From UBA11740 sp035635855 (GTDB lineage: Bacteria; Acidobacteriota; Blastocatellia; Pyrinomonadales; Pyrinomonadaceae), in contig DASQAF010000029.1 in the NCBI GenBank assembly GCA_035635855.1, positions 1-64,000 of the forward strand: a DNA stretch of 64,000 nucleotides, given 5' to 3'. The position numbers were made by a program, and so were the translations under genes. The notes under the pieces are model-generated. The model was not told where the DNA came from. It ran no database searches and was given only the letters and a program-made list of their open reading frames with translations. Positions 17,361-26,504 of the stretch are shown one piece after another; the first letter of the stretch is position 1, and each line of letters opens with the position of its first letter.

Positions 17361-20113
17361 TGCTTTACGGTCAACTTGATCGGCTCGATCTGAAGCAGAG
17401 TGTTTCGCCCGTCGCTGGCCATCAGACGGATATTGTTCAGATCGAAAGCGAGCGCGCTATCGCCGGCGCCGATGGTTTCGATGTCAATATTGAGCAACGG
17501 GCCGTTGCCGCTCAACGACGCGCCGGCCGCCGGCGTCACCGAAACCAACAACACGCCGTGTTCGTCAATTGATTGGGTGATGTTCGGCGCAGTTTTGGCG
17601 TTTGCAAACAGACTGCCCGCCGAAACTGAATTGATCTTAATCACCTTCGGATCAAATCGCAGCGTCAACACTGCCATTCCAACCGGCGCTTCCGAATTAA
17701 ATTCGACCGCGAGCCGGCGCTTTTCGCCTAGACGCAGTTCGCTAGTTGATGGCGTTAGGCTTAGCTCGATCATGCTAACAGTCGGGTGGTTGGCTTTCGC
17801 GCTCGTATCGATCTTTTCGCTCTTCGGAGCAAGCTGCTCGACCGCCGGCGTCAGCACTACATCCTGCTTACTGCTGCCCGTGGTCGAGGAGACATTGGTC
17901 GTCGGCGCCACGACACTCTTGATTGCGCTGGCTACGTCCATCTTCGGCGGCGGGGCAGTTTCGGTTCCGTTCGTAGTCGCCGCCGTCTTTGGTTGTGGCA
18001 TCGCGGCATCGTTCGTCGTAGTCGCAACCTGAGACTTCGTGTCCGGATTCTGTTTTGCCGGGGTTGTCAGGACCGCCGGTTGTGTTTGCACTGTCGGCGT
18101 TTCCTTCGTTTGCGCAACCGTGGTGACTTGCGGTTGGGGTGCAGTGTCGGTCGGCTTATTTGCCGCGGCGCTTTGATTGGCAGCCGGTAGATTCGCGGCC
18201 GGCTCGTAAGTCACGGACGGATCATTCAACTGTACATTGACTACTTTGGGAATACGGCGCGCGGCAGCGATCTGCTCCTCGCGCTCGGTCTCTTGCAACA
18301 TCGCTTCGAGCGACCCCGTAGTCGGCGATTGCAGAGTTCCGCTCGGCCGCATCTCTTCATCACGCGGCGTGACATCGGGCGCACGGAGCACGCGCGGGGT
18401 CACCGAAATGACGATGTCTACCTGGCGATTATCCCGGGTCGGCGAAGTGAACAAGCGGCCGATGATCGGAAGCCCGCCGAGAAGCGGCAGTCCCTGGCGC
18501 CCATTTGATTGGATGTCCTGGGAAACGCTAGCCAGCAACATCGTGCGGTTGTTCTGCACTCGGGCCGTGCCGGTCAGGGTCCGTTCGGTGAAAGTTGGGG
18601 TCAGCGTGTTGGCTCCGCTGACATCCTTCGACTCGATCTTCATCTTTACCTGCACGTCGAGATTAGGAAAAACCTGTGGCGTAAAGTTGAGCGTCAAACC
18701 TGTCGGCTCGTAATTGATTACCGGGAAGCCGCCAGAAGGAAATCCCGTCTGATTGTTGGTCGTGGTTCCGGTCTGGACACCGAAGGGATAAGCCTGAGCT
18801 GTTTGCACCGGTACTCTCTGCCCGATGCGGGCGGTGGATTCCTCGCCGTTGAAAGCGTGCACCTGCGTCGAGGCCAGCAGTCGGGTGTTCGTCTTACTTT
18901 GAAATGCGGTCAGTACCGAGGGAGGAATGATCAACGCGGCCGCTGCGGCGGTAGGCGTTACCCCGACAAGTGATCTCAAATCGACGCCGGTCCGCCTGAT
19001 GTCGGTGGTTCCATTTGAAGTCAGCACGGCCAGTCCTGGAGAGCCGCCCAGATTGAATGTGCCGGCTCCCAATTGATTGCCCAGTTGCAATAGGTTGGAC
19101 CGCGAGACTTCATAGATGTTCACATCCATTACGACTTCGGCGCGCAGCTTGTCGATGCTTTGCAGCAACTCGCCAATCAGCCTGACGTTTTCCGCCGTGT
19201 CGCGTACCGTCAAACTATTCGTAGCCGGGTCTGAAACAACGATCGATTGCGGCCGTCCGACGGATGCGGGCAGGGCCTGACCAATCAGAGCCTTGGCCTT
19301 GTCCGGATCAGCGTTTGAGATGTAGAAGGTCCGCACTACCAGTTGTTGGTACTGCGGGCGGCGCGACTGATCGGCGACCAGGATCGTGCGGCGATCGAGT
19401 TTCTGAAAGAACAGATTCTCTTGCAGAAAAATAAAATCGAGCGCTTTCGCGGTCGTCGTGGGCTGGGTGAGATTGATATCCAGATTGCGTGGCTGCGCAA
19501 ATGTTTGCTTGTCGAATATGACGTTGAGGCCCAACTGTTCGGCCAGCGTTCGAATGTAATGCTTCAGGTCGCCATTATAATTGATGACACGCACCTGTTC
19601 GGGGCGGGAAGGGATTACCGCTTCCTGCGGGCGAGCGTTGGAGGGACCCGGAGGCGTTCCGCCGGTGCCCGTGTCGTCCGTCTTGGTATTATCGGTGGTC
19701 GTCGATGTCGAAGGACTCTTACCTTCTTTTACTTCCTGCAGGCGCAGCATCCGTTCCATTTCAGAAACGGCGAGCTGGTTCACGGGATCGTAACCGAAGG
19801 CCTGGCGAAAAGCGTTGTAGGCTCCGATGTAATCACGCTGTTCCGCCAACGAACGCCCTTGCTGCATGAAGGTCTGTGACGCGTTGAAGATGGCGCGGCG
19901 ATAATGCAGTTGATACTCGGCATTCGATGGGTCGGCAGCGACGGCCAGGATGAACTCCTGCGCCGCTTTCTCCCATTGCTGGGCCAGTTCGTGTTTGACG
20001 CCGCGATTGAAATGGTCCTTGCCCTTCTTTCCCAGGGCGCTCACGGGCAATGCCAGCAGGCAGACCACCATAATCAGCGAAACAATCGGGTGCCAGCGAT
20101 TTATTGTCTTCAT
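17357..20113 (-). CDS. gspD: Secretin (GspD/PilQ-like) with TPR head and cohesin-like tail
   Basis: 918 residues. Signal peptide (1-28), then TPR-like helices (~33-125), a Thr/Ser linker, an N0/STN-like domain (~175-250; HYIRTLAEQLGLNVIFDK), an N1/N2-like ring domain (PDKAKALIGQALP, TNSLTVRDTAENVRLIGELL) and the secretin core (~330-600) with VPVQ and TGLTLNFTPQV and DIVISVTPRVL. Residues ~600-780 are a Thr/Ala/Gln-rich linker and the last ~120 (LRLGEKRRLAVEFNS, VLTLRFDPKVIKINSVSAG) resemble a cohesin/dockerin-binding fold. Forms the outer-membrane channel. The cohesin-like end is not part of classical secretins and may bind the substrate, pilus or cell wall. Confidence 0.9.
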   Translation of the reverse strand: MKTINRWHPIVSLIMVVCLLALPVSALGKKGKDHFNRGVKHELAQQWEKAAQEFILAVAADPSNAEYQLHYRRAIFNASQTFMQQGRSLAEQRDYIGAYNAFRQAFGYDPVNQLAVSEMERMLRLQEVKEGKSPSTSTTTDNTKTDDTGTGGTPPGPSNARPQEAVIPSRPEQVRVINYNGDLKHYIRTLAEQLGLNVIFDKQTFAQPRNLDINLTQPTTTAKALDFIFLQENLFFQKLDRRTILVADQSRRPQYQQLVVRTFYISNADPDKAKALIGQALPASVGRPQSIVVSDPATNSLTVRDTAENVRLIGELLQSIDKLRAEVVMDVNIYEVSRSNLLQLGNQLGAGTFNLGGSPGLAVLTSNGTTDIRRTGVDLRSLVGVTPTAAAAALIIPPSVLTAFQSKTNTRLLASTQVHAFNGEESTARIGQRVPVQTAQAYPFGVQTGTTTNNQTGFPSGGFPVINYEPTGLTLNFTPQVFPNLDVQVKMKIESKDVSGANTLTPTFTERTLTGTARVQNNRTMLLASVSQDIQSNGRQGLPLLGGLPIIGRLFTSPTRDNRQVDIVISVTPRVLRAPDVTPRDEEMRPSGTLQSPTTGSLEAMLQETEREEQIAAARRIPKVVNVQLNDPSVTYEPAANLPAANQSAAANKPTDTAPQPQVTTVAQTKETPTVQTQPAVLTTPAKQNPDTKSQVATTTNDAAMPQPKTAATTNGTETAPPPKMDVASAIKSVVAPTTNVSSTTGSSKQDVVLTPAVEQLAPKSEKIDTSAKANHPTVSMIELSLTPSTSELRLGEKRRLAVEFNSEAPVGMAVLTLRFDPKVIKINSVSAGSLFANAKTAPNITQSIDEHGVLLVSVTPAAGASLSGNGPLLNIDIETIGAGDSALAFDLNNIRLMASDGRNTLLQIEPIKLTVKQ

Positions 20114-20323
20114 GATTTTTCGAGCCCTCTCTTTGGGACTGGAAGCCCGGATATACTACCAGCAGGTTGGTCGGCCCCAGTTCCCTTACACGCGACCGGT
20201 GTTGACCAGTTCCGCAATGCCAAAAACTATCGCAGTCTAGCAGAAAAGCAAACCCATTCTAAGGGAAGCAAAGAACTGAGGAGCGGGACGCATTTTACCG
20301 GCCTCGGGGCGGAGACGCAAGGT

Positions 20324-22051
20324 CTATGGGCGGCCGTTGATGTTTACTTCCTCTACAAAAGTGACACGATTGATTTCATGCAGCGTGGTCACGCCGGCAA
20401 AAACTTTCTTCAAGGCAGATTCGCGCAAGCTGGTGAGCCCTTCCGCCTCTGCGGCGCGACGAACTTCGGAACCGGGACGCCGCTCGACGATCATCTCGCG
20501 GACGTTGTCGCTCAGATCGAGCAGTTCGTGAATTGCGGTCCGGCCGCGATAGCCCGTGTGATTACAGCTGTCGCACCCTACGTTCGCATAAAAGACTCGC
20601 CCGTGATGCTCTTCGGGGCGCAAGCCGGATTCGATCAGCTCGGCATCGGAAGGACGAAAAGCGCGGCGGCAAATCGTGCACAGCACGCGCACCAGACGCT
20701 GGGCCAGCACGCAGTTCAGGGACGAAACAAAGTTGTAGGGCTCGACGCCCATGTTGAGAAAACGGCCAATCACATCGATGACGTTGTTGGCGTGGACAGT
20801 GGTGAATACCAGGTGGCCGGTCAAGGCCGACTGGATCGCGATTTGCGCCGTCTCTTCGTCGCGGATTTCGCCGACCATTATCTTGTCCGGGTCGTGGCGC
20901 AGGATTGAGCGCAGACCGCGCGCAAAGGTCAGACCTTTCTTTTCGTTCACCGGAATCTGGGTGATGCCGTGCAATTGATACTCGACCGGATCTTCGATCG
21001 TGATGATCTTATCTTCTTCGTTTCGAATCTCGTTCAGTGCCGCGTATAAGGTGGTGGTTTTCCCCGAGCCGGTCGGTCCGGTCACCAGCACCATGCCGTA
21101 AGGCTCGGCGATGTAGCGACGAAACTTACGCAGATCATCCGGATCGAAACCGACCACATTCAGATCCAGGTTCTTGAACTCTTCGTTGATCTGTTCCTTG
21201 TCGAGGATACGAATCACCGCGTCTTCGCCGTGCACGGTGGGCATGATTGAGACGCGGAAATCAACATTGCGCCCTTTGTAGCGAACCCGAAAACGGCCAT
21301 CCTGCGGCACGCGACGTTCGGCAATATCCAACTCGGACATGACCTTGATGCGCGAGATCAAAGTCTGGTGATAAGCGAGATCGATCGGATCGACTTTTTG
21401 ATAGAGCGCTCCGTCGATGCGGTACTTGACCTGAACTTCGGTGTCGCGGGTTTCGATGTGAATGTCTGAAGCGCGCGATTCCATCGCGTTGTAGATGATC
21501 GTGTCGACCAGCTTGATAATCGGCGACATGTCGCTGTCGGTCGCCAGGCGATCGAGATCCAGTACTTCTTCGCCCGCTTCTGTCTCGCGCACCAGCGAGA
21601 TGCGAAAGCCGGAAGCCGCTTCCTGCAACACGCGTTGGGTCGCGTCGCCTTTGCGCAGCACCACATCGATCGCGCCGGCCGTGGCCACGTAGGGAACCAG
21701 TCGCGTGCGCAGGGCGCCGGCTAAATCATCCAACCGATCCAGATCAGTTGGGTCAGCCATAGCGATGTGGAGTTTGCCGTTTTCCCGCCGCAGCGGCACG
21801 AACTGATTGCGCACCATCAGGTCTACGGGAATTTCGCTGAGCAGCGAATAATCGATGGGCGATTCCCCATCTGCCGGAAGCAGATTGACGAAAGGGAGAC
21901 GATAGCGAAGAGCTAACTCCTTGGCGGCGCGCACCTCTGGCGGCTCAACCGCCGCAGGCAAGGGAGTCAGGTTCTCACTCTCCGGCGGCGCGCCACTCTT
22001 GATCGCGTCAGCGGTTGTCTTTTCAATTTGTTCGTCAGTGAATTGCTTCAT
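20324..22051 (-). CDS. gspE: Type II secretion/type IV pilus assembly ATPase
   Basis: 575 residues from the ATG at 22051; a GTG at 22075 extends the frame by 8 residues but lies in an inverted repeat. N-terminal MshEN/GspE-N domain (~40-140), then the hexameric ATPase with Walker A GPTGSGKTTTLYAALNEI, Asp box, Walker B-like region MVGEIRDEETAQIAIQSALT and His box VFTTVHANN. A CxxC...CxxC zinc element (CTICRRAF, CDSCNHTGYRG) is complete. Powers pseudopilus assembly at the inner membrane together with the adjacent GspF. Confidence 0.95.
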   Translation of the reverse strand: MKQFTDEQIEKTTADAIKSGAPPESENLTPLPAAVEPPEVRAAKELALRYRLPFVNLLPADGESPIDYSLLSEIPVDLMVRNQFVPLRRENGKLHIAMADPTDLDRLDDLAGALRTRLVPYVATAGAIDVVLRKGDATQRVLQEAASGFRISLVRETEAGEEVLDLDRLATDSDMSPIIKLVDTIIYNAMESRASDIHIETRDTEVQVKYRIDGALYQKVDPIDLAYHQTLISRIKVMSELDIAERRVPQDGRFRVRYKGRNVDFRVSIMPTVHGEDAVIRILDKEQINEEFKNLDLNVVGFDPDDLRKFRRYIAEPYGMVLVTGPTGSGKTTTLYAALNEIRNEEDKIITIEDPVEYQLHGITQIPVNEKKGLTFARGLRSILRHDPDKIMVGEIRDEETAQIAIQSALTGHLVFTTVHANNVIDVIGRFLNMGVEPYNFVSSLNCVLAQRLVRVLCTICRRAFRPSDAELIESGLRPEEHHGRVFYANVGCDSCNHTGYRGRTAIHELLDLSDNVREMIVERRPGSEVRRAAEAEGLTSLRESALKKVFAGVTTLHEINRVTFVEEVNINGRP

Positions 22052-22071
22052 GAACTTAACTACCTGAACTG

Positions 22072-22155
22072 CCACAGAGGCGCAGAGACACGGAGTATAA
22101 CGACAGGGAAATGATTCGGATGATTATCAATCTTTGTGCCTCTGTGTCTCTGTGG
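22072..22155. repeat. CCACAGAGGC-type inverted repeat between gspF and gspE
   Basis: Arms of the form CCACAGAGGCGCAGAGACAC and GTGCCTCTGTGTCTCTGTGG (about 20 nt each) enclose a ~45-nt A/T-rich middle. It starts 11 nt after the gspF stop. The same arm consensus recurs at 27151-27220 and 44138-44228. Confidence 0.85.
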
Positions 22156-22166
22156 CCGATCTTCCC

Positions 22167-23402
22167 TCAATGCGCCAGCATCGGTCCGCTGGAAATCGAC
22201 TCGATGATCGGCAGATAGATCGCCAGCAAGATCACCACCACGATCCCACCCATCACCACAAGGATCGCAGGCTCAAGCGTGGTCGTCAACTGCTCTAAAC
22301 GCACCTCTCCTTCGGCGTCATAAAAGGTGGCCACCTCGTCGAGCATCTCGCGCAAACTGCCGGAACGCTCGCCGATTCCGATCATGTCGATGGCCAATTC
22401 GGGCATCCACCTGGCCGCCTCCAGGCTTTCGGTAAACGATTGCCCTTCGCGAATCAACGGCAAAATCGCTGAGCTGCGCCGGCGCAATTCAAGATTCGTG
22501 ATCGATTCCGCCGCGATTTCCCAGGACTCAACCAGCGTAATTCCGCCGGCTAAAAGCGTGGCCAGCGAACGCGAAGCCTGGGCGACGGCCAATTGCACCA
22601 GCAGCTTTCCTGCCAATGGAATTTTGAGCATGAGCGCATCAATCGTCAGCCGGCCCTGCGGCGTCCGTGACCAAATCAAAAGAGCAACAGACCCGACAAT
22701 TATCGTTGGCGCCAGCCAAAAAACATTTCCGGTCAGCCAGCCAGAGATGCCCAGAACGATCTGTGTTACCACCGGCAGTTTGCCGCCAAAGCCGGCAAAC
22801 AATTCAGACATTCGCGGTACGACATAGACAGTGAGAAAGATTACCATCCCGAGCGAAGCCAGGAGCAGAAACGTGGGATAGGCGAGCGCGCCGCGAATTT
22901 TTCGGCGCAACGCGACCGAACGTCGCATGTAAGTCACATAGCGCGAGAGCACTTCGTCCAGCGCGCCGGATCGCTCACCGGCCAGGATCGAAGCTGTGTA
23001 AATGCGTGGGAAGATATTTCCCTGGGCGGCGAACGCATGGGACAGCGCGGAGCCTCCGCGAATCGCTTCCTCGACTTCTTCCAATACCGCCCGCAGTCGC
23101 ACGGACGCGGAACGCCGGCGCAACATCGTGATGGCCTGAAGAATAGGAATGCCCGCGCGCAACAGCGCGGCGAGTTGCTGATTGAAGAGGAGAAAATCGT
23201 TTGCCTTGACGCGTGCGCCCCTGCGAGAGCCGCTTTGTTTCGTAAACGCAGTAAGACCTTCGGACTTGGGCGGCGTGATCGCGAACACTTTGAACCCTTC
23301 GCGCTCCAGACGCGAACGCACTTCATTGACGGCCGCGGCCTCAACCGTGCGCGTCACAATCTCGCCTGCCGGCGTTCCCAAACGACAAACAAACTCAGCC
23401 AT
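22167..23402 (-). CDS. gspF: Type II secretion/type IV pilus inner-membrane platform protein
   Basis: 411 residues with two GspF domains (~75-195; FNQQLAALLRAGIPILQAIT, and ~275-395; LATLLAGGITLVESWEIAAE) and three membrane segments (around 170, 220 and 380). The N-terminal domain (VCRLGTPAGEIVTRTVEAAA) is typical of the PilC/GspF family. It is the first gene of the minus-strand cluster gspF-gspE-gspD-pseudopilins-pilM and divergent from the permease. Confidence 0.93.
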   Translation of the reverse strand: MAEFVCRLGTPAGEIVTRTVEAAAVNEVRSRLEREGFKVFAITPPKSEGLTAFTKQSGSRRGARVKANDFLLFNQQLAALLRAGIPILQAITMLRRRSASVRLRAVLEEVEEAIRGGSALSHAFAAQGNIFPRIYTASILAGERSGALDEVLSRYVTYMRRSVALRRKIRGALAYPTFLLLASLGMVIFLTVYVVPRMSELFAGFGGKLPVVTQIVLGISGWLTGNVFWLAPTIIVGSVALLIWSRTPQGRLTIDALMLKIPLAGKLLVQLAVAQASRSLATLLAGGITLVESWEIAAESITNLELRRRSSAILPLIREGQSFTESLEAARWMPELAIDMIGIGERSGSLREMLDEVATFYDAEGEVRLEQLTTTLEPAILVVMGGIVVVILLAIYLPIIESISSGPMLAH

Positions 23403-23602
23403 ACTTCGAATCGCAGTATATCACGCAGCATTTAATCAGCGGGATTGGTAGGATCCCCGGCGAGATGCGTAGATGCATCGCTTCTACCGCCACTCAACGA
23501 GGAGGCGAACAAGGCCGCCACCTAAACGAAATCACGCCGATAACCACAGTTCGCATCACGCCCGGTGGTGGATTAGGTTGCGCAAAGTGGCGGCGGAAAA
23601 CA

Positions 23603-23631
23603 TTGACGAACGCCGGTCTTTGTCATATCTT
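23603..23631 (+). promoter_or_regulatory. Sigma-70-type promoter for APC permease
   Basis: TTGACG (23603-23608), 17-bp spacer, TATCTT (23626-23631). Predicted start near 23638, about 50 nt before the permease ATG. Confidence 0.6.
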
Positions 23632-23686
23632 CCGCGCGATTTCGCAGCAACCAGGCGCTTCCGGACTTCAACCAGAGGAAAAATAT

Positions 23687-25201
23687 ATGAGTTCCAGTGA
23701 CAGACCGCCGGCGAGTGAATCGCCGCGACTGGTGCGCGGACTTAGTTTGCTGGACGCGACCATGATCGTGATTGGATCGATGATCGGATCCGGCATCTTC
23801 ATCGTCTCGGCAAAATCCTCTGCGCTGGTGGGCTCACCCGGTTGGTTGTTGGCGGCCTGGGCGATTGCCGGAGTACTGACGATTACCGGCGCGTTGTGCT
23901 GTGCCGAATTAGCCGCCATGATGCCGCGCGCCGGTGGTCAATACGTTTTCCTGCGCGAAGCCTATGGCAGTTCCATCGGTTTCCTGTTTGGCTGGGCGCT
24001 CTTCTTTGTCGTGCAAACCGGCACGATCGCCGCGGTCGCGGTTGCCTTTGCCAACTTCATGGGCGTACTGACCCCGCGAGTATCAGAGAACGTATACCTT
24101 GTTCGCCCCATTCATCTCGGAAGTTATGCGCTTAGTTTATCGACTCAACAATTAGTGGCGATTGTTTTAATACTGCTGCTGACTTTCACCAACACGCGAG
24201 GATTGAAGACCGGCAAGCTAATTCAAAATACTTTCACTTTTACCAAGACAGCGGCGCTTTTCGGTTTGATTGTCATTGGTCTCTGGCTCGGCCGGAACAG
24301 CGGCAGCGCTGCCTATACCTCTTCCTGGTGGAACCCGTGGTCGAACAGCGGCTGGAATCCCGGCGCGGTCCAGCCGGGATTGGAAACTAGCAGCGTATTC
24401 TGGTTGGTGATGCTGGTCGGCGTGGCGATGGTCGGCCCGCTGTTCGCACAGTCAGCCTGGAACAACGTCACTTTCACCGGCAGCGAGATCCGCGATCCCG
24501 GACGCAACCTGCCGCGCGCGCTGCTGATTGGTTGTGGCGCGGTAGTCACTCTCTATCTGCTCGCCAATGTTGCTTATGTGGTGACATTGCCGCTCGGCGC
24601 CTTTCCCGCTTTGCAAAAGCCTCCGAACACAGTAGCCACTGAAACGATGAAAACAGTGCTGGGCCAACCCGGCATGATCCTGATGGCCATTGCGATCATG
24701 ATCTCTACCTTCGGATGCAACAATGGATTGATTCTGGCGGGATCGCGCATCTACTACGCGATGGCACGTGACGGTCTCTTTTTCAAGCGCGTCGCCACGC
24801 TTAGCGCGCGTCACGTTCCCGTCTTTGCGTTGATTACCCAGGGTGTCTGGGCTTCGCTGCTGACGCTGCCGCGAACCGTAACGGCCGGGGCGAAACCTGG
24901 AGAGGTTAAATACGGAAACGTCTATGGCCAGCTGCTCGACTATGTGATCTCGGCGGATCTCATTTTTTATGCCCTGATGGTGGGCGCGGTGTTCGTGATG
25001 CGACGCAAGGCTCCGACCCTCGAAAGACCTTACCGCACGTTTGGGTATCCGGTGGTGCCGATCATTTATATCGTGCTCGCCCTCTTGCTCGTGATTGATC
25101 TTGCTTATCTGACGCCCAGGACTTCGGGCATTGGTTACCTGTTGGTGCTGACTGGAATTCCGGTTTACTTCTGGTGGAAAAGGCAGGCCAAGGCTTCCTG
25201 A
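23687..25201 (+). CDS. APC-family amino acid permease
   Basis: 504 residues from the ATG at 23687, chosen because AGAGGA lies 8 nt upstream and the encoded start (MSSSDRPPASESPRLVRGLS) matches the family; the longer frame lacks support. About 12-14 membrane segments, with the first-helix motif VIGSMIGSGIFIVSA typical of LAT/APC transporters. Extended luminal loop around residues 195-225 (WWNPWSNSGWNPG). Imports or exchanges amino acids at the inner membrane; substrate not predictable from sequence alone. Confidence 0.92.
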   Translation: MSSSDRPPASESPRLVRGLSLLDATMIVIGSMIGSGIFIVSAKSSALVGSPGWLLAAWAIAGVLTITGALCCAELAAMMPRAGGQYVFLREAYGSSIGFLFGWALFFVVQTGTIAAVAVAFANFMGVLTPRVSENVYLVRPIHLGSYALSLSTQQLVAIVLILLLTFTNTRGLKTGKLIQNTFTFTKTAALFGLIVIGLWLGRNSGSAAYTSSWWNPWSNSGWNPGAVQPGLETSSVFWLVMLVGVAMVGPLFAQSAWNNVTFTGSEIRDPGRNLPRALLIGCGAVVTLYLLANVAYVVTLPLGAFPALQKPPNTVATETMKTVLGQPGMILMAIAIMISTFGCNNGLILAGSRIYYAMARDGLFFKRVATLSARHVPVFALITQGVWASLLTLPRTVTAGAKPGEVKYGNVYGQLLDYVISADLIFYALMVGAVFVMRRKAPTLERPYRTFGYPVVPIIYIVLALLLVIDLAYLTPRTSGIGYLLVLTGIPVYFWWKRQAKAS

Positions 25202-25240
25202 GCCATGACCTGCCTTGTAACATCTCGTCCGTCTATTCAG

Positions 25241-25282
25241 AGACTAAAGGAAGATGAATCAAATCATCCGTTCCTAAAGTCT
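25241..25282. terminator. Hairpin between convergent permease and Spy-like gene
   Basis: AGACTAAAGGAA (25241-25252) pairs imperfectly with TTCCTAAAGTCT (25271-25282), with an inner ATGA/TCAT. There is no U-run, so a terminator role is probable from position only. Confidence 0.45.
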
Positions 25283-25289
25283 GACGCGC

Positions 25290-25925
25290 TTACATGAAGG
25301 GTTCGCCTTCGGGGCGATTTGGTGGCGGCCCGCCCGGTCCCGGTCCAGGCCCACCCGGTCCGCGTCCACGTTCCGGTCCGTCCGGCCCAGCCGGTCCGCG
25401 TCCACGCTCGGGTCCATCCGGCCCGAGTCCATGCATCATCCGCATCATGCCGTGAAGCTTTTCCTGCTGTTCTGGTGTCAATTTGTTCTTGATACTGATG
25501 GCCAAACCAAAATGCAGGCGCTTGATCTCGCGTTCAGTGTCCAGGACTTTGTCCAATTGAGACAACGCCAACTGCTCGTTGACGGGATTTGCTTTCATGG
25601 TTGCGTGCAGCGCTTCCATCGAGTCCTGCAACTGCCACTGCAATTCGTTGAAGCGCATCGTGGTCCTCTGAATTTCGCCACGCATGTAAGATTTCTGTTC
25701 GTCCGTCAGTCCCAGGTCGCGCGTGTGCTGCATGATCAGATCGGGCGGGAACATTGAATCGCCCAAAGGATCCATCGGTGGATGCGGCGGACGCGGTTGT
25801 GATTGGGGCTCGGGCGGTTGTGGTTGCTGAGGTGGCTGCTGTGGTTGTTGGGCCGAAACCAGCACAGCGCCAAGAACGACGCCCGCCAATATGACTGAGA
25901 CCACGAGTGCGATTTTTTTCTTCAT
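25290..25925 (-). CDS. Spy/CpxP-like periplasmic protein with Gly/Pro/Arg-rich tail
   Basis: 211 residues; ribosome site AGAGGAG before the ATG. Signal peptide (KKKIALVVSVILAGVVLGAV), a Gln/Pro-rich stretch, then a helical LTxxQ domain (LGLTDEQKSYM at ~72, KLTPEQQEKLHGMMRMMHG at ~150). The tail is a short tandem repeat of GPDGPERGRGP units. Downstream of a sigma factor and a single-span protein, as in the 11.3-12.9 kb module; likely a periplasmic stress or metal sensor/chaperone. Confidence 0.8.
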   Translation of the reverse strand: MKKKIALVVSVILAGVVLGAVLVSAQQPQQPPQQPQPPEPQSQPRPPHPPMDPLGDSMFPPDLIMQHTRDLGLTDEQKSYMRGEIQRTTMRFNELQWQLQDSMEALHATMKANPVNEQLALSQLDKVLDTEREIKRLHFGLAISIKNKLTPEQQEKLHGMMRMMHGLGPDGPERGRGPAGPDGPERGRGPGGPGPGPGGPPPNRPEGEPFM

Positions 25926-25937
25926 GACTTCTCCTCT

Positions 25938-26504
25938 TTATTTCGGTGTATTCGTTAAGAATGATTTCAGTTCGTTCGCGCTTTCGTTCAGTTGCGGCAG
26001 CGACTTAAGCAGTTCATCGTTCTGCGACTTCAAGAGTGCGGTCGTCGGTGATTGCCAGTTCGAAATGGCCTTTGCTTCGCGCGCTGCTTTCAGGTTGATC
26101 GCCAGCATCAGCGCACGTCGCCGTGCTGCTAATCTCTTTGCGCGAGACATCGAGGCGGCATGATTGCGGCTTCCCTCTGACAGTGGCGGATCCCCGGCTG
26201 CGTCCTTCACCACCTTCACAGGAACGTCAGGCGGGTTCACAGTTCCCATCACGACAACGGCGGCTTGCCGAGCGTAATGCTGCGAATACTTCGACCAGAG
26301 CGCCAGCGAAACCAGAGCGCAAATCAGCAGCGCCGTCGCCGCTACGAACGAAAGTTTGAATGCCCGCGCCGGCCGCCAGGTTTGCGAGCTTCGCGCCTGG
26401 GCGCGGTTCCACACCCCAGCAAACCGCGGCGCGGTCTGTTCGTCTACGAGCCTTAGCTCGCTAAATAGCGCCTGGATTCTCTTTTGCTCTCCAACTAATT
26501 CCAT
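25938..26504 (-). CDS. Single-span membrane protein, candidate anti-sigma factor
   Basis: 188 residues from the ATG at 26504 (MELVGEQKRIQALFSELRL); this start lies inside the end of the sigma gene (44-nt overlap), and the longer frame would overlap even more. One transmembrane segment (~48-68; FVAATALLICALVSLALWS) with a cytoplasmic N-terminus and a Lys/Arg-rich region (SRAKRLAARRRALMLAINLK). No zinc motif. Position between an ECF sigma and a Spy-like gene supports an anti-sigma or adaptor role. Confidence 0.65.
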   Translation of the reverse strand: MELVGEQKRIQALFSELRLVDEQTAPRFAGVWNRAQARSSQTWRPARAFKLSFVAATALLICALVSLALWSKYSQHYARQAAVVVMGTVNPPDVPVKVVKDAAGDPPLSEGSRNHAASMSRAKRLAARRRALMLAINLKAAREAKAISNWQSPTTALLKSQNDELLKSLPQLNESANELKSFLTNTPK

